Source of the DNA: Nitratireductor sp.
Lineage (GTDB): Bacteria > Pseudomonadota > Alphaproteobacteria > Rhizobiales > Rhizobiaceae
Reading direction: 5' to 3'
Length of the DNA stretch: 50,412 nt
NCBI GenBank assembly: GCA_017854535.1
Contig: JAFMHL010000031.1
Span: forward strand, 1-50,412
A program made the position numbers and the translations under genes. The notes under the pieces are model-generated. The model had not been told where the DNA came from. It made no database searches and saw only the letters and a program-made list of their open reading frames with translations. This document shows positions 28,818 through 39,868 of this stretch, in pieces. Each line of letters starts with the position of its first letter. Within the stretch, counting starts at the first letter, position 1.

Positions 28818-29417
28818 ATGAACGACGACAGATTTATCACAGAGCAGGGACAGGAAGCACAGGTCGCCGCTATTATTGCGCCCGATATCCATGCTCTTGG
28901 TTTCCGTCTGGTTCGTGTTCGCCTTTCGCAAATGAACGGCTTGACACTGCAAATCATGGCTGAACGCCCTGATGGGTCTATGAGCGTTTCGGATTGTGAA
29001 GCTGTTTCGAATGCGATTTCCCCTATTCTTGACGTGGAAGACCCCATCAACGCAGCCTATCATCTTGAGGTGTCTTCGCCAGGTATCGATAGACCTTTGG
29101 TAAGACGGTCAGATTTTGATCTCTGGGCAGGGCATGTAGCCAAGCTTGAAACCTCGCAAATGGTCAATGATGCATCTGGGCGTGGCCGCAAACGCTTCAA
29201 GGGCCGGATCATCAAAGTTGATGGCGAAGGTGTCTTGTTTCACCGTGAAGATGCGGCCAGTGACGAAGAGCGCGAATTTACTTTAACCTTCAATGATATT
29301 GCTGATGCAAAGCTTGTGCTTTCTGATGATCTCATCCGTGAGGCTCTCAGACGCGATAAGGCATTGCGCAAGGCAAATGGCATTGAAGACGATGAAGAGA
29401 CAACCCCGGACAATTAA
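28818..29417 (+). CDS. rimP: Ribosome maturation factor RimP
   Basis: A 199-residue 30S assembly factor. The N-terminal domain reads ALGFRLVRVRLSQMNGLTLQIMAERPDG, then CEAVSNAISPILDVEDPI and YHLEVSSPGIDRPLVRRSDF, the hallmark of the family. A C-terminal acidic tail extends past the usual SH3-like domain. It begins the rimP-nusA-ylxR-infB-rbfA-truB translation operon. Confidence 0.95.
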   Translation: MNDDRFITEQGQEAQVAAIIAPDIHALGFRLVRVRLSQMNGLTLQIMAERPDGSMSVSDCEAVSNAISPILDVEDPINAAYHLEVSSPGIDRPLVRRSDFDLWAGHVAKLETSQMVNDASGRGRKRFKGRIIKVDGEGVLFHREDAASDEEREFTLTFNDIADAKLVLSDDLIREALRRDKALRKANGIEDDEETTPDN

Positions 29418-29513
29418 GCCGGGAAGAATTGAAAACCAGACTACCATCATGCGCCCCTTGGAGACCTTCGGGAAATGGGACGCGACAAGATGGGCCAACA
29501 GGAGAATATAATT

Positions 29514-31121
29514 ATGGCTGTTAGTGCTAACCGGCTGGAACTGCTTCAAATCGCTGATGCGGTCGCGCGTGAAAAATCGATTGATCGCACCATCGTTATT
29601 CAGGCAATGGCAGATGCTATCCAAAAAGCTGCTCGTTCGCGCTATGGTCAAGAAACCAATATAAAAGCTGATATTGACCCGAAAACTGGCGATATCAAAT
29701 TGCAGCGTTTGCTGGAAGTGGTTGAGCAGGTCGAAGACTATACAACACAAATTCCACTTGACCTTGCGCGCGACAAAAACCCTGATGCGCAACTGGGTGA
29801 TCAGATTGCAGAGCCGCTTCCTCCAATGGATTTCGGCCGTATTGCAGCCCAATCTGCCAAACAAGTGATCGTGCAAAAAGTTCGCGAAGCTGAACGTGAT
29901 CAGCAGTTTGATGAGTTTAAAGATCGCGTAGGCGAGGTTATCAACGGTACGGTTAAACGTGTTGAATATGGCAATGTCATTGTTGATCTTGGTAAAGGCG
30001 AAGCAATCATCCGCCGCGATGAAACCATTCCTCGTGAAAACTTTCGTTACGGCGATCGTGTTCGCGCTTATATCTACGATGTACGCCGTGAGCAGCGTGG
30101 TCCTCAGATTTTCCTTTCCCGTACCCATCCACAATTCATGGCGAAACTCTTCACCATGGAAGTACCTGAAATTTATGATGGCGTGATTGAAATCAAATCC
30201 GTTGCCCGCGATGCAGGTTCCAGAGCGAAGATTGCCGTTATTTCCAATGACAGTTCTATTGATCCGGTTGGCGCCTGTGTTGGTATGCGCGGCTCACGCG
30301 TTCAGGCTGTTGTGGCCGAATTGCAGGGTGAGAAAATTGATATCATTCCTTGGTCACCAGATGCTGCATCGTTTATCGTGAACGCATTGCAGCCTGCAGA
30401 AGTTGCAAAGGTCGTTTTGGACGAAGATGCCGAGCGTATTGATGTTGTGGTGCCTGATGATCAGTTGTCTTTGGCAATTGGCCGCCGCGGTCAGAACGTG
30501 CGCCTTGCCTCTCAGCTAACTGGCTGGGACATCGACATCATGACTGAGCAGGATGAGAGCGAACGCCGTCAGGCTGAATTTACCGAGAACACTAATAAAT
30601 TCATTGAAGCGCTTAATGTGGACGAAATGGTTGCTCAGCTGCTAGCTTCAGAAGGCTTCTCCTCGGTTGAAGAAGTTGCCTATGTGGATACAGACGAAAT
30701 CTCTTCTATTGAAGGCTTTGACGCTGAAACGGCTGAAGAGCTTCAGGCCCGCGCACGTGAATTCCTTGAGAAGCAAGAAGCTGCCCTTGAAGACGAACGC
30801 AAAGCATTGGGCGTTTCCGATGAATTGCGGAAAGTGGACGGCATCACTTCAGCGATGATGGTCACATTGGGTAAAGATGATATAAAATCACTTGAAGACT
30901 TTGCCGGATGTGCTGTTGATGATCTATGCGGCTGGACAGAACGCAAAGACGGTGAAGTCAAGCGTTTTGAGGGAACTTTGAAAGACTACAAGATTTCCCG
31001 CACCGATGCAGAAGAAATGATCATGCAAGCTCGAATTCAGGCTGGCTGGGTAACTGCAGAAGAATTATTGCCAGAGATTGAAGAAACCGAAGGTGAAGAA
31101 GAAGCGCCGCAAGCAAGCTAA
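29514..31121 (+). CDS. nusA: Transcription termination/antitermination factor NusA
   Basis: A 535-residue RNA-polymerase-binding protein. In order: N-terminal domain (MAVSANRLELLQIADAVARE), S1 domain (INGTVKRVEYGNVIVDLG), two KH domains (GSRAKIAVISND, CVGMRGSRVQAV, LAIGRRGQNVRLASQLTGW) and C-terminal acidic helix-hairpin-helix repeats (ADEL-type DELRKVDGITSAMM). The ATG at 29514 follows AGGAG; an in-frame ATG at 29475 is less likely. Confidence 0.96.
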   Translation: MAVSANRLELLQIADAVAREKSIDRTIVIQAMADAIQKAARSRYGQETNIKADIDPKTGDIKLQRLLEVVEQVEDYTTQIPLDLARDKNPDAQLGDQIAEPLPPMDFGRIAAQSAKQVIVQKVREAERDQQFDEFKDRVGEVINGTVKRVEYGNVIVDLGKGEAIIRRDETIPRENFRYGDRVRAYIYDVRREQRGPQIFLSRTHPQFMAKLFTMEVPEIYDGVIEIKSVARDAGSRAKIAVISNDSSIDPVGACVGMRGSRVQAVVAELQGEKIDIIPWSPDAASFIVNALQPAEVAKVVLDEDAERIDVVVPDDQLSLAIGRRGQNVRLASQLTGWDIDIMTEQDESERRQAEFTENTNKFIEALNVDEMVAQLLASEGFSSVEEVAYVDTDEISSIEGFDAETAEELQARAREFLEKQEAALEDERKALGVSDELRKVDGITSAMMVTLGKDDIKSLEDFAGCAVDDLCGWTERKDGEVKRFEGTLKDYKISRTDAEEMIMQARIQAGWVTAEELLPEIEETEGEEEAPQAS

Positions 31122-31169
31122 TCTTTATAAAAGATTGGATTGCCTTTAGAATGGACAGGGGCGTTTGGT

Positions 31170-31778
31170 ATGAAAAAGCAGCAGGGGGATGATGAATTGA
31201 ACCCGCGAAGCTGCATCGTTTCACGCGAGCGCCTTGAAAAGGAAAAGCTCATCCGGTTCGTTATTGGACCCGGAGATGAAGTTTATCCCGACCTCAAGGA
31301 AACACTACCCGGGCGCGGTGTCTGGGTAGAGGCTAAAATGTCGAGCGTGCAAAAGGCCGTTGAGAAACGGTTATTTGCCAAAGCGTTCAAGCAAGATGTT
31401 CAGGTCCGCGATGATTTGGTGGGGCTGATCGATAAATTGCTGAATGAGCGGGCATTGCAAGCGCTGGCAATCACTAAGAAATCGGGTCTTTTATTAACCG
31501 GGTTTTCAAAAGTTGATAGCGCAATACGGTCGAACACAGTTAAACTTCTGCTACACGCAAGCGATGCGGCAGAAGACGGAAGAAGAAAACTCTCCTCGGC
31601 AACCGCTTTTGTGGTTCATATAGGAGGCAAAGAAACGCCATTGTCCAATTACTGGTCATGCGATGAATTGAGCGTAGCGCTCGGATTGGGTAATGTAATG
31701 CATGCTGCGGCTTTGTCGGGTGGTGCAACCCGCAACCTGATCGCTGCAATTGAAAGACTAACCCAATACCGGGCGTAA
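31170..31778 (+). CDS. YlxR (DUF448) RNA-binding protein with L7Ae-like extension
   Basis: About 202 residues. The YlxR core reads RSCIVSRERLEKEKLIRFVIGP, then YPDLKETLPGRGVWV. The second half (KKSGLLLTGFSKVDSAI... then LSVALGLGNVMHAA) resembles the L7Ae-like extension found in alphaproteobacterial members. It sits between nusA and infB as expected and probably binds RNA. The start is the ATG at 31170 with a weak GGGG upstream; an in-frame TTG at 31140 is possible. Confidence 0.85.
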   Translation: MKKQQGDDELNPRSCIVSRERLEKEKLIRFVIGPGDEVYPDLKETLPGRGVWVEAKMSSVQKAVEKRLFAKAFKQDVQVRDDLVGLIDKLLNERALQALAITKKSGLLLTGFSKVDSAIRSNTVKLLLHASDAAEDGRRKLSSATAFVVHIGGKETPLSNYWSCDELSVALGLGNVMHAAALSGGATRNLIAAIERLTQYRA

Positions 31779-31912
31779 AAGCGTTCGGAAAGAATACTGT
31801 GTGACAACAAAAGGCGTCCTTTTCCATTTGGGACTGGATTTTTTACCGCGAAAGGTTCAAAAAGCGCCCAATAGTCGAACAGGTATGCAAACCAACTGGA
31901 AACAAGTTTTTT

Positions 31913-34444
31913 ATGAGCGAAGATAACAACGACGATAAACTCAGCGTACAGCCTAAGAAAACATTGAGCCTGCGCGGCTCTGGTGTTTCTCAAGGCACGG
32001 TAAAGCAGAATTTTTCCCATGGCCGGACCAAGGCTGTGGTCGTCGAAACGCGTAAGCGCCGGATCAACAAGCCAGGTGACGTGGTAAGGCCAGCTGATGC
32101 AACGCCTGCGCCAGTTGCGGCAAAACCTGCACCAGGGGCAGCGCCAACACCTGAGCCAGCACCGGCACAAAACAGTTTCCCTTCCAATCTTTCGAAAAAC
32201 GAAATTGAAGCGCGCAAACGCGCATTGGAAGAAGCAACCGCACGCCAGAGCGAAGAACAACGCATTGAAGCAGAAGAAGCTTCCAAACGCGCTGAACTGG
32301 ACGCCCGCCGCAAAGCAGATCGCGATGAGCAAAAACGCCGCGAAGAAGAAACTGCCCGCAAAGAAGCCGAAGCCCGCATTGCTGCCGAGCGCGATAGTGC
32401 TGCTGAAGCATCTGCAGCCTCTGCCAAAGCGGATCCTGATGCGATTAAGAAACCTTCACGCGAAGAGCCAAAGATAAAAGAACTCAAGCCGTTTGAACGC
32501 AAGAAGGTTGATGAACCTGAAAAGGTCACACGCCCGAAAGAGGAAGATCGTCGCCGGACCAAATTGACACTTACCAACGCGTTGGATGAAGGCAGCAAAC
32601 GCGGCCCGTCTCTTGCTGCATTGCGTCGTCGTCAGGAAAAGGCAAAACGGGCAGCCCTTGGCAAATCTGGACCAAAAGAAAAGATTTCCAAAGAAGTGCA
32701 ATTGCCTGAGACGATTACCATTCAGGAACTTGCCGCTCGTATGTCTGAACGCTCGGTTGATGTTATCAAATACCTCATGAAAGAGGGACAGATGATGAAA
32801 CCCGGCGATATCATTGATGCCGATTTGGCAGAACTGATTACGTCCGAGTTTGGCCATACTGTAAGACGCGTTTCTGAGTCAGACGTTGAAGAAGGTCTAT
32901 TCGATACAGAAGACAAAGAAGAAGATATGGTTGCGCGCCCACCAGTGGTGACAATCATGGGCCATGTTGACCATGGTAAGACTTCGCTTCTCGACGCTAT
33001 CCGTAACGCCAATGTTGTTAAAGGCGAAGCGGGCGGAATTACGCAGCACATTGGTGCTTATCAAGTTGAGAAAAACGGCCAATTGATCACCTTTATCGAT
33101 ACGCCTGGCCATGAAGCATTTACGTCCATGCGTGCACGCGGTGCGCAGGCGACGGATATCGCCATTCTTGTGGTTGCAGCCGATGATGGCGTGATGCCGC
33201 AAACGGTTGAGTCCATCAAGCATGCGAAAGCTGCTGGCGTCCCTATTATTGTTGCGATCAACAAAATCGATAAGCCTGCTGCAGAGCCGAGCAAGGTTAA
33301 AAACGAATTGCTTCAACATGAAGTGTTTGTGGAAACCATGGGTGGTGAAGTTCAGGAAGTTGAAGTTTCTGCTCTTAAAGGCACAAATCTTGACGGTTTG
33401 CTGGAAGCCATCTTGCTACAGTCAGAATTGCTTGAACTAAAAGCCAATCCGAACCGTTCTGCTGAAGGTACGATCATCGAATCGCAGCTGGATAAAGGCC
33501 GTGGTCCTGTCGCAACCGTTTTGGTTAAACGCGGTACGCTTAAAACCGGCGATATTGTTATCGCAGGCAATGAGTGGGGCCGTGTTCGCGCATTGGTCAA
33601 TGACAAAGGCGAGACACTTGGTGAGGCTTTGCCTTCCATGCCAGTTGAGGTTCTTGGTCTTTCAGGCGCTCCAACGGCTGGCGATCCATTCGCCGTTGTT
33701 GAAAATGAAGCACGGGCGCGTGAAATTTCAACCTATCGTCAACGCTTGGCCCGCGAGAAATCTGTTGCCCATGCAGCAGGCTCCCGTGGTTCACTCGAGC
33801 AGATGATGAACCAGTTGCAGACCAATGAGCTGAAAGAAGTTGCCGTTGTTGTTAAAGGCGATGTACAGGGTTCTGTAGAAGCTATCCAGCAATCTCTTGC
33901 CAAGCTTGGCACAGAGGAAGTTGCGGCCCGCGTTATTCACGGTGCTGTGGGTGGTATTACCGAATCTGACGTATCGCTGGCGATTGCCTCTGATGCGCCG
34001 ATCCTTGCGTTTAATGTTCGTGCCAACAAGCAAGCCAAAGATATGGCCGAACGCGAAGGCATTGAAATTCGCTATTACTCGATCATCTATGATTTGGTCG
34101 ATGATATGAAGAATGTTATGAGCGGCATGTTGAAGCCGGAACGTCGCGAGACTTTCCTTGGTTATGCAGAAGTTCTCGATGTCTTCAACGTATCGAAAGT
34201 CGGCAAAGTTGCCGGTTGCCGTATCAGCGAAGGCAAGGTGGAACGCGGATCAGGTGTTCGCTTGCTGCGTGATAATGTCGTTATCCATGAAGGCAAATTG
34301 TCTACCCTCAAACGCTTCAAAGACGAAGTGTCTGAAGTTCAGGGCGGTCAAGAATGCGGTATGGCGTTCGAGAATTATCAGGACATGCGCAAGGGTGACC
34401 AGATCGAATGCTTCCGCGTCGAACATATCGAGCGTTCGCTTTAA
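31913..34444 (+). CDS. infB: Translation initiation factor IF-2
   Basis: An 843-residue GTPase that brings initiator tRNA to the 30S subunit. The N-terminus [19 protein letters not shown] and [14 protein letters not shown] are typical of rhizobial IF-2. A long Ala/Glu/Arg-rich, charged low-complexity linker (about residues 60-260) precedes the IF2_N domain. The G domain has [13 protein letters not shown] (G1), DTPGHEAF (G3) and NKIDKP (G4), then domains II-IV. Long open frames on both other strands through the linker are composition artefacts. Confidence 0.97.
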   Translation: MSEDNNDDKLSVQPKKTLSLRGSGVSQGTVKQNFSHGRTKAVVVETRKRRINKPGDVVRPADATPAPVAAKPAPGAAPTPEPAPAQNSFPSNLSKNEIEARKRALEEATARQSEEQRIEAEEASKRAELDARRKADRDEQKRREEETARKEAEARIAAERDSAAEASAASAKADPDAIKKPSREEPKIKELKPFERKKVDEPEKVTRPKEEDRRRTKLTLTNALDEGSKRGPSLAALRRRQEKAKRAALGKSGPKEKISKEVQLPETITIQELAARMSERSVDVIKYLMKEGQMMKPGDIIDADLAELITSEFGHTVRRVSESDVEEGLFDTEDKEEDMVARPPVVTIMGHVDHGKTSLLDAIRNANVVKGEAGGITQHIGAYQVEKNGQLITFIDTPGHEAFTSMRARGAQATDIAILVVAADDGVMPQTVESIKHAKAAGVPIIVAINKIDKPAAEPSKVKNELLQHEVFVETMGGEVQEVEVSALKGTNLDGLLEAILLQSELLELKANPNRSAEGTIIESQLDKGRGPVATVLVKRGTLKTGDIVIAGNEWGRVRALVNDKGETLGEALPSMPVEVLGLSGAPTAGDPFAVVENEARAREISTYRQRLAREKSVAHAAGSRGSLEQMMNQLQTNELKEVAVVVKGDVQGSVEAIQQSLAKLGTEEVAARVIHGAVGGITESDVSLAIASDAPILAFNVRANKQAKDMAEREGIEIRYYSIIYDLVDDMKNVMSGMLKPERRETFLGYAEVLDVFNVSKVGKVAGCRISEGKVERGSGVRLLRDNVVIHEGKLSTLKRFKDEVSEVQGGQECGMAFENYQDMRKGDQIECFRVEHIERSL

Positions 34445-34512
34445 CTAGCTCTGCTTGATCAAACATATTGGCTTTTGGGGTCCTATTCCCCAAGAGCGAA
34501 GAGGATTATTTC

Positions 34513-34923
34513 ATGAGTAAATTTGCGCCTAAATCAAAAGGCCCTACACAACGCCAATTGCGCGTGGGTGAAATGGTGCGTCATGCGTTGACGCAGATTT
34601 TGCAGCGGGGCGATATTCCAGATCCCTTGCTTGAAAAAACTGTGATCTCGGTAACGGAAGTTTCCATGTCTCCCGATCTGAAGATTGCCACCGTGTTTAT
34701 TTCTCCTTTGGGAATCAAAGACCCGCAACCCGTCATCAAAGCACTGGCCGTAAACCAGAAGCTTATTCGTGGTAAAATTACCCCTGCTCTGCGCCAGATG
34801 AAATATATGCCTGAGTTTCGGTTTCGCCCTGATACAAGTTTTGACAATTACGCCAAGATTGATGCGCTATTGCACCGTCCAGAAGTGGCACAGGATCTGG
34901 ACGAAGAAGAGGGCGAGGCATGA
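34513..34923 (+). CDS. rbfA: Ribosome-binding factor A
   Basis: A 136-residue KH-like cold-shock and 30S maturation factor: [18 protein letters not shown], then [21 protein letters not shown] and [21 protein letters not shown]. The ATG at 34513 follows AGAGGA; an upstream in-frame start at 34468 falls in an intercistronic hairpin. Its stop overlaps the truB start (ATGA). Confidence 0.95.
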   Translation: MSKFAPKSKGPTQRQLRVGEMVRHALTQILQRGDIPDPLLEKTVISVTEVSMSPDLKIATVFISPLGIKDPQPVIKALAVNQKLIRGKITPALRQMKYMPEFRFRPDTSFDNYAKIDALLHRPEVAQDLDEEEGEA

Positions 34924-35846
34924 GCCGCCAGCGCGTTAAAAAAGGTCGGACGATTTCCGGCTGGATCATTTTGGATAAGCCCCTGAACATGGGCTCCACC
35001 GATTGTGTTTCGAAGATCAAATGGCTTTTCAAAGCACAGAAATGCGGCCACGCAGGTACGCTCGATCCGCTTGCAACTGGCATGCTCCCGATCGCGCTAG
35101 GCGAAGCAACAAAAACCGTTCCCTATGTGATGGACGGGCAAAAAACCTATCGTTTTGCTGTTACCTGGGGCGCAGAAACAAATACGGATGATCTTGAAGG
35201 CGAATTTATCAACTCATCTGACAAGCGTCCAAGCGAGCAGGAAGTTCGCGATGTGATGGCCAGATATATGGGCGAAATCGATCAGGTGCCGCCACAATAT
35301 TCAGCCGTGAAGATCAATGGCGAACGCGCCTATAAATTGGCCCGCGATGGGGAAGAAGTGGTCATTGAGCCGCGCAAAGTAGAAATCCATCGTTTTGATA
35401 TCATTGAAACACGTAGCGAAGACGTTACAGTCTTTGAAGTTGATTGTGGCAAGGGCACTTATGTTCGGTCTTTGGCCCGGGACATGGGCCGTGATCTTGG
35501 TTGCTATGGGCATATCAGCGAATTGCGCCGCACAGCGGTTGATCCGTTCAACGAGGATGATCTCATTCCCTTGCAGGAATTGATCGATCTGGAAGGTGAT
35601 CTTGAAGCACTGGACAGCGAAGTGCTGGCTACTGGTATTGCTCTTGAAGACCTGCCGGAAATACCCGTGACCAAAGAACAGGTCATGCGCATCCGTTCTG
35701 GTAATCCCGTATTATTGCGCGGCCGCGATGCGATGACTTTTGCTGATGAAGCCTATGCCACATCTGGCAATGATCTGGTGGCAATTGGCAGCGTTGACAA
35801 AGGGTCGTTTTTGCCGAAGCGGGTGTTCAAAGTTTCGGGGGTTTAA
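34920..35846 (+). CDS. truB: tRNA pseudouridine-55 synthase TruB
   Basis: A 308-residue enzyme making pseudouridine 55 in the T loop. [15 protein letters not shown], then [24 protein letters not shown] carries the catalytic Asp; YEAxxK-type contacts and [17 protein letters not shown] follow. It overlaps rbfA by four bases and closes the core translation operon. Confidence 0.96.
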   Translation: MSRQRVKKGRTISGWIILDKPLNMGSTDCVSKIKWLFKAQKCGHAGTLDPLATGMLPIALGEATKTVPYVMDGQKTYRFAVTWGAETNTDDLEGEFINSSDKRPSEQEVRDVMARYMGEIDQVPPQYSAVKINGERAYKLARDGEEVVIEPRKVEIHRFDIIETRSEDVTVFEVDCGKGTYVRSLARDMGRDLGCYGHISELRRTAVDPFNEDDLIPLQELIDLEGDLEALDSEVLATGIALEDLPEIPVTKEQVMRIRSGNPVLLRGRDAMTFADEAYATSGNDLVAIGSVDKGSFLPKRVFKVSGV

Positions 35847-35910
35847 GTTATTGATTCAAGATGTTTTTGGATGCTATCTTTCAAAGGGGCATACAACAAC
35901 AGGATTGAAT

Positions 35911-36240
35911 ATGATTTTCAAAACCTTCATCGCTTCAAGTCTCTTGGCAGCCAGCTTTACGATTTCAGCCCCTACGCCAGCAAATGCACAAGCCTGCGGT
36001 TATTATATAATCCTTGGTTGCTTCAAAAATGCCAATAAGGCGTTTGAGCGCCTCAACTATATTGGCGGTCCGGGCGCTGGCGGCGGCGCTGGTTCGAATG
36101 TTTTAGACACCAACCAATATCCGAACTTTCGCAATGGCTGGTATTGCGTTGGTGATGGACCCTATGGATCGAAACAACAGGCGCAGAGCATTGCTTGGAG
36201 TGAAATGATCCCAGATGCTTATGTGAAGAATGCCTGCTGA
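35911..36240 (+). CDS. Small secreted SPOR-like protein
   Basis: A 109-residue protein with a clear signal peptide (MIFKTFIASSLLAASF up to Ala-Asn-Ala before Gln-Ala). The mature part begins with CGYYIILGCFKNANKAFERL and ends with YCVGDGPYGSKQQAQ, the strand-helix pattern of peptidoglycan-binding SPOR domains, split by a Gly-rich loop. It has five Cys residues including the signal-proximal one. The ATG at 35911 has AGGA upstream. It is wedged between truB and rpsO and is followed by a terminator. Function inferred only from fold resemblance. Confidence 0.6.
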   Translation: MIFKTFIASSLLAASFTISAPTPANAQACGYYIILGCFKNANKAFERLNYIGGPGAGGGAGSNVLDTNQYPNFRNGWYCVGDGPYGSKQQAQSIAWSEMIPDAYVKNAC

Positions 36241-36287
36241 ATAAAATACTAGCAATTCGCCCAAAAATCACCTATACGAACGCCAAT

Positions 36288-36316
36288 AGCGGGTCTTTTC
36301 AGGCCCGCTGTTTTTT
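36288..36316 (+). terminator. Intrinsic terminator before rpsO
   Basis: AGCGGGTC pairs with GGCCCGCT (one wobble) around TTTTCA, followed by GTTTTTTA. It ends the SPOR-like gene's transcript. The 126 bases between it and rpsO carry GC-rich inverted segments that could form an S15 autoregulatory leader, but I cannot identify a defined structure. Confidence 0.8.
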
Positions 36317-36442
36317 AGTGGGCTATATGCTCACATTTAACGGCCTTTGCTGGACGACATCCCGGCCTTGGCGACCAGACTAACTCCCCGGCGGGGCAAT
36401 GCTGAATTAGCCGCCTCTCCCGTACAACCAAAAGGAAATCCG

Positions 36443-36712
36443 ATGTCGATTACTGCTGAACGCAAAGCTGAACTAATGAAAGAATACGCTACCAAAGAAG
36501 GCGACACAGGTTCGCCGGAAGTACAGGTTGCCATCCTCTCCGAACGCATTGCCAATCTTACAGAACACTTCAAAGGCCACAAAAAGGATAACCATTCCCG
36601 TCGTGGCTTGTTGAAGATGGTTTCTCAGCGTCGTCGCCTTCTTGACTATGTCAAAGGTGTAAAAGAAGAGCGTTATACCGATCTGATTAAACGTCTCGGA
36701 CTACGCCGCTAA
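36443..36712 (+). CDS. rpsO: 30S ribosomal protein S15
   Basis: An 89-residue S15 of exact family length: [52 protein letters not shown] and [10 protein letters not shown]. The ATG at 36443 follows AAAGGAAA. It is bounded by terminators on both sides yet lies next to pnp, as usual in bacteria. Confidence 0.97.
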   Translation: MSITAERKAELMKEYATKEGDTGSPEVQVAILSERIANLTEHFKGHKKDNHSRRGLLKMVSQRRRLLDYVKGVKEERYTDLIKRLGLRR

Positions 36713-36726
36713 GGCCCAAAAGGTTC

Positions 36727-36759
36727 CGGCGGGCTTGTGTTTCAGGTCCGCCGTTTTTT
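36727..36759 (+). terminator. Intrinsic terminator/attenuator between rpsO and pnp
   Basis: CGGCGGGC (36727-36734) pairs with GTCCGCCG (36746-36753; one wobble) and is followed by TTTTTTC. The remaining 190 bases before pnp hold no gene; they form the pnp leader, where autoregulation is known in other bacteria. Confidence 0.8.
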
Positions 36760-36952
36760 CATGTTGCCAATGGCGAACGCCATGCACATTGTCCAACATG
36801 ACCACCGGTTTCCATATGGGGGCAGGATTACCAGACATCTGATAGTGCAGATTTCTCGTTGTCTTGCCCGTGGAAACCAAAATTACTGCATGGCACCTGA
36901 ACCGATTGTGATGGCATGACGCCCGCAATCCGTTCCACAACAAGGACAAGAT

Positions 36953-39088
36953 ATGTTCGACGTAAATACAATTGAAATTGAATGGGGCGGCCGTCCGCTC
37001 ACCATCGAGACAGGCAAAATTGCCCGTCAAGCAGATGCTACTGTTATCGTTACTTACGGTGAAACAACCGTCATGTGCGCTGTTGTTTCTGCTAAGTCTC
37101 CAAAGCCTGGTATGGACTTCTTCCCGCTAACTGTGAACTACACAGAAAAAGCTTATGCTGCTGGTAAAATTCCTGGTGGCTTCTTTAAACGTGAAGCGCG
37201 CCCGTCAGAAAACGAAACATTGGTTTGCCGTCTTATTGACCGCCCGATCCGCCCGCTTTTTGCTGCAGGCTACAAAAACGATACTCAAGTTACCTGCATG
37301 GTGATCAGCCACGATCTGGAAAACAATCCAGATGTTGTTGCCATGATCGCAACTTCTGCAGCATTGGCTATTTCTGGTCTGCCTTTCCAAGGTCCGATCG
37401 GCGCTGCACGCGTTGGTATGATCGACGGAGAGTATATCCTTAACCCGAATATCGATGAGATGGACGAATCAGATCTTGATCTTATCGTTGCTGGTACCAA
37501 TGACGCTGTGTTGATGGTTGAGTCAGAAGCTAAAGAATTGTCTGAAGAAATCATGCTTGGCGCTGTGATGTTTGGTCATCGCGAATTCCAGCCTGTTATC
37601 GAAGCGATCAATGGCTGGGCCAAAAAATCTGCTAAGCCAGCTCGTGAGCACAATGCACCAGATCATTCTGATCTTGCTAAAAAGCTTACAAAGCTGGTCG
37701 GAAAAGATATCGAAAAAGCCTACAAGATTTCAGACAAGCAAGACCGCTATTCTGCACTTGATGAAGCCAAAGCTAAAGCTAAAGCTGAATTCCTGTCAGA
37801 GGATTCTTCTGAAGATGAAACCAATACACTTGGTGAAGTTTTCAAAAGCGTTCAGGCAAGTGTTGTTCGCGGCTCTATCATCAAGACTGGTAAACGTATT
37901 GATGGCCGTGATCTTTCAACCGTTCGTGCGATTGAATCTGAAGTTGGCATCTTGCCACGCGCCCATGGTTCATCTTTGTTCACACGCGGTGAAACACAGG
38001 CTCTTGTTGTTGCAACGCTCGGCACCGCAGATGATGAGCAGTTCATCGATGCACTGACTGGAACCTACAAAGAAACATTCCTGCTGCATTATAACTTCCC
38101 GCCATATTCTGTCGGTGAAACTGGCCGTGTTGGCTTTACTTCACGCCGCGAAATCGGTCACGGTAAGCTTGCTTGGCGTGCTGTTAAGGCTGTTTTGCCT
38201 AAGCATGAAGATTTCCCCTATACGCTTCGCGCTGTATCTGAAATTACCGAGTCTAACGGTTCATCTTCCATGGCAACGGTTTGCGGCACATCGCTCGCAT
38301 TCATGGATGCTGGCGTGCCTTTGAAAGCACCTGTTGCTGGTATCGCAATGGGCTTGATCAAAGAAGGCAAAGACTTTGCTGTTCTTTCAGACATCCTTGG
38401 TGATGAAGATCATCTTGGCGATATGGACTTTAAAGTGGCTGGTACACTTGAAGGCATCACATCACTTCAGATGGATATCAAAATCACAGGTATCACCGAA
38501 GAGATCATGCAGATTGCATTGGATCAGGCTAAAGGCGGCCGCGCGCATATCCTTGGCGAAATGGCGAAAGCCCTTTCAGAAGGTCGTGCAGAACTAGGCG
38601 AATTTGCTCCACGCATCGAAAGCTTCAAAATTCCTACGGATAAAATCCGTGAAGTGATCGGTTCGGGCGGTAAAGTTATCCGTGAGATCGTTGAAAAAAC
38701 CGGCGCTAAAGTTTCTATCGAAGACGACGGCACTGTTAAAGTTGCTTCTTCTTCCGGTAAGGAAATTGATGCTGCTGTCAAATGGATCCGTTCAATTACG
38801 GATGATCCGGAAGTTGGCGCGATCTATCAAGGTACAGTTGTTAAAACCGTTGATTTTGGTGCATTCGTGAACTTCTTCGGCGCTCGTGATGGCCTCGTGC
38901 ATATCTCACAGTTGACCGATGGCCGCGTTGCAAAGACAACAGATGTTGTCGCTGAAGGCGCTAAAGTCTGGGTAAAATTGATGGGCTTTGATGACCGCGG
39001 AAAAGTCCGTTTGTCCATGAAAGTGGTTGATCAGGAAACTGGTGAAGAAATCACTGAAGAAGCATCTAACGAAGGCGATGATGAATAG
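36953..39088 (+). CDS. pnp: Polynucleotide phosphorylase
   Basis: A 711-residue 3'-5' phosphorolytic exoribonuclease of the RNA degradosome. Two RNase-PH domains (starting [21 protein letters not shown] and [18 protein letters not shown]) flank an alpha-helical linker; then KH ([20 protein letters not shown]) and S1 ([21 protein letters not shown]) domains. The ATG at 36953 has AAGGACAAG upstream. A strong terminator follows. Confidence 0.97.
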   Translation: MFDVNTIEIEWGGRPLTIETGKIARQADATVIVTYGETTVMCAVVSAKSPKPGMDFFPLTVNYTEKAYAAGKIPGGFFKREARPSENETLVCRLIDRPIRPLFAAGYKNDTQVTCMVISHDLENNPDVVAMIATSAALAISGLPFQGPIGAARVGMIDGEYILNPNIDEMDESDLDLIVAGTNDAVLMVESEAKELSEEIMLGAVMFGHREFQPVIEAINGWAKKSAKPAREHNAPDHSDLAKKLTKLVGKDIEKAYKISDKQDRYSALDEAKAKAKAEFLSEDSSEDETNTLGEVFKSVQASVVRGSIIKTGKRIDGRDLSTVRAIESEVGILPRAHGSSLFTRGETQALVVATLGTADDEQFIDALTGTYKETFLLHYNFPPYSVGETGRVGFTSRREIGHGKLAWRAVKAVLPKHEDFPYTLRAVSEITESNGSSSMATVCGTSLAFMDAGVPLKAPVAGIAMGLIKEGKDFAVLSDILGDEDHLGDMDFKVAGTLEGITSLQMDIKITGITEEIMQIALDQAKGGRAHILGEMAKALSEGRAELGEFAPRIESFKIPTDKIREVIGSGGKVIREIVEKTGAKVSIEDDGTVKVASSSGKEIDAAVKWIRSITDDPEVGAIYQGTVVKTVDFGAFVNFFGARDGLVHISQLTDGRVAKTTDVVAEGAKVWVKLMGFDDRGKVRLSMKVVDQETGEEITEEASNEGDDE

Positions 39089-39117
39089 GCTTTCATCTAA
39101 AACGTCTCACTGAATTC

Positions 39118-39143
39118 AAGGCCGGGGAAACCCGGCCTTTTTT
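39118..39143 (+). terminator. Strong intrinsic terminator after pnp
   Basis: A perfect nine-pair stem, AAGGCCGGG/CCCGGCCTT, is capped by a GAAA tetraloop and followed by a T-run. It is the clearest terminator in the window. Confidence 0.93.
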
Positions 39144-39211
39144 CTTGCACCCAATTGTTCGCTATGGCAAAAAAACAACGGGGCATGAAAACTAATAATT
39201 ATTGAGCTGTT

Positions 39212-39823
39212 ATGATCCGTATTTTGTCCTTTGTTGGCCTTTTGGCGACCTCCCTTTTTCTCGTTTCCTGTCAAACACTCTCCAAAGATGAATGCATCGC
39301 CGCTGATTGGCGCGTCATTGGTGAGCAAGATGGATCGGCTGGCCACGATCCACAAAGTCAATTTGGAAAACATGTTAAAGCTTGTGAAAAAGCTGGCGTC
39401 ATTCCGGACCAAACCATGTGGAACCAGGGCTACCAACAAGGCCTACTTCAATTTTGTACGCCGTTACGTGGGCTTTCACACGGTCAATCTGGTGGGCCAT
39501 ATAACCGTGTTTGCCCGCCCCATCTGGAGCCGAGTTTCTTGAATGGTTATACCCTTGGTAATAGTGAATATCGCAAACAACAGGATATTCGCAATTTGGA
39601 AAGTCGCATTCAATCCAATGACCGCGAAATCGATGAACTTGATGACAAATTAGCTGACGGAAAAATCGGCCAACGTGATGGCGAGCGCAATCTTCGCCGG
39701 AAACAGAGAGAAAACAGAGAGTTGAACCGTGACATCGGCAGAGCTGAAGCCGACCTTGCCCAGATCCGGCGCGAAATTGAATATTTCAGGCAAAACCCGC
39801 CAATCCCAACTCCATTTAATTAA
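39212..39823 (+). CDS. DUF2799-type lipoprotein
   Basis: A 203-residue predicted lipoprotein: hydrophobic N-terminus with lipobox LVSC near residue 20. The mature part has DECIAADWRVIGEQDGSAG and WNQGYQQGLLQFCTP, the Gly-rich pattern of DUF2799. The last 80 residues are a charged coiled coil (LESRIQSNDREIDELDD to EADLAQIRREIEYF), suggesting oligomerisation. Function unknown. Confidence 0.75.
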   Translation: MIRILSFVGLLATSLFLVSCQTLSKDECIAADWRVIGEQDGSAGHDPQSQFGKHVKACEKAGVIPDQTMWNQGYQQGLLQFCTPLRGLSHGQSGGPYNRVCPPHLEPSFLNGYTLGNSEYRKQQDIRNLESRIQSNDREIDELDDKLADGKIGQRDGERNLRRKQRENRELNRDIGRAEADLAQIRREIEYFRQNPPIPTPFN

Positions 39824-39868
39824 GACCCACAATAAGCTTTTTGCTTTTCTGATTTATACAATAATCGG

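Noticed and set aside
31990-32598. Long Ser/Arg-rich minus-strand frame inside infB
   Set aside because: It is a shadow of the Ala/Glu/Arg-rich IF-2 linker, whose coding frame is certain.
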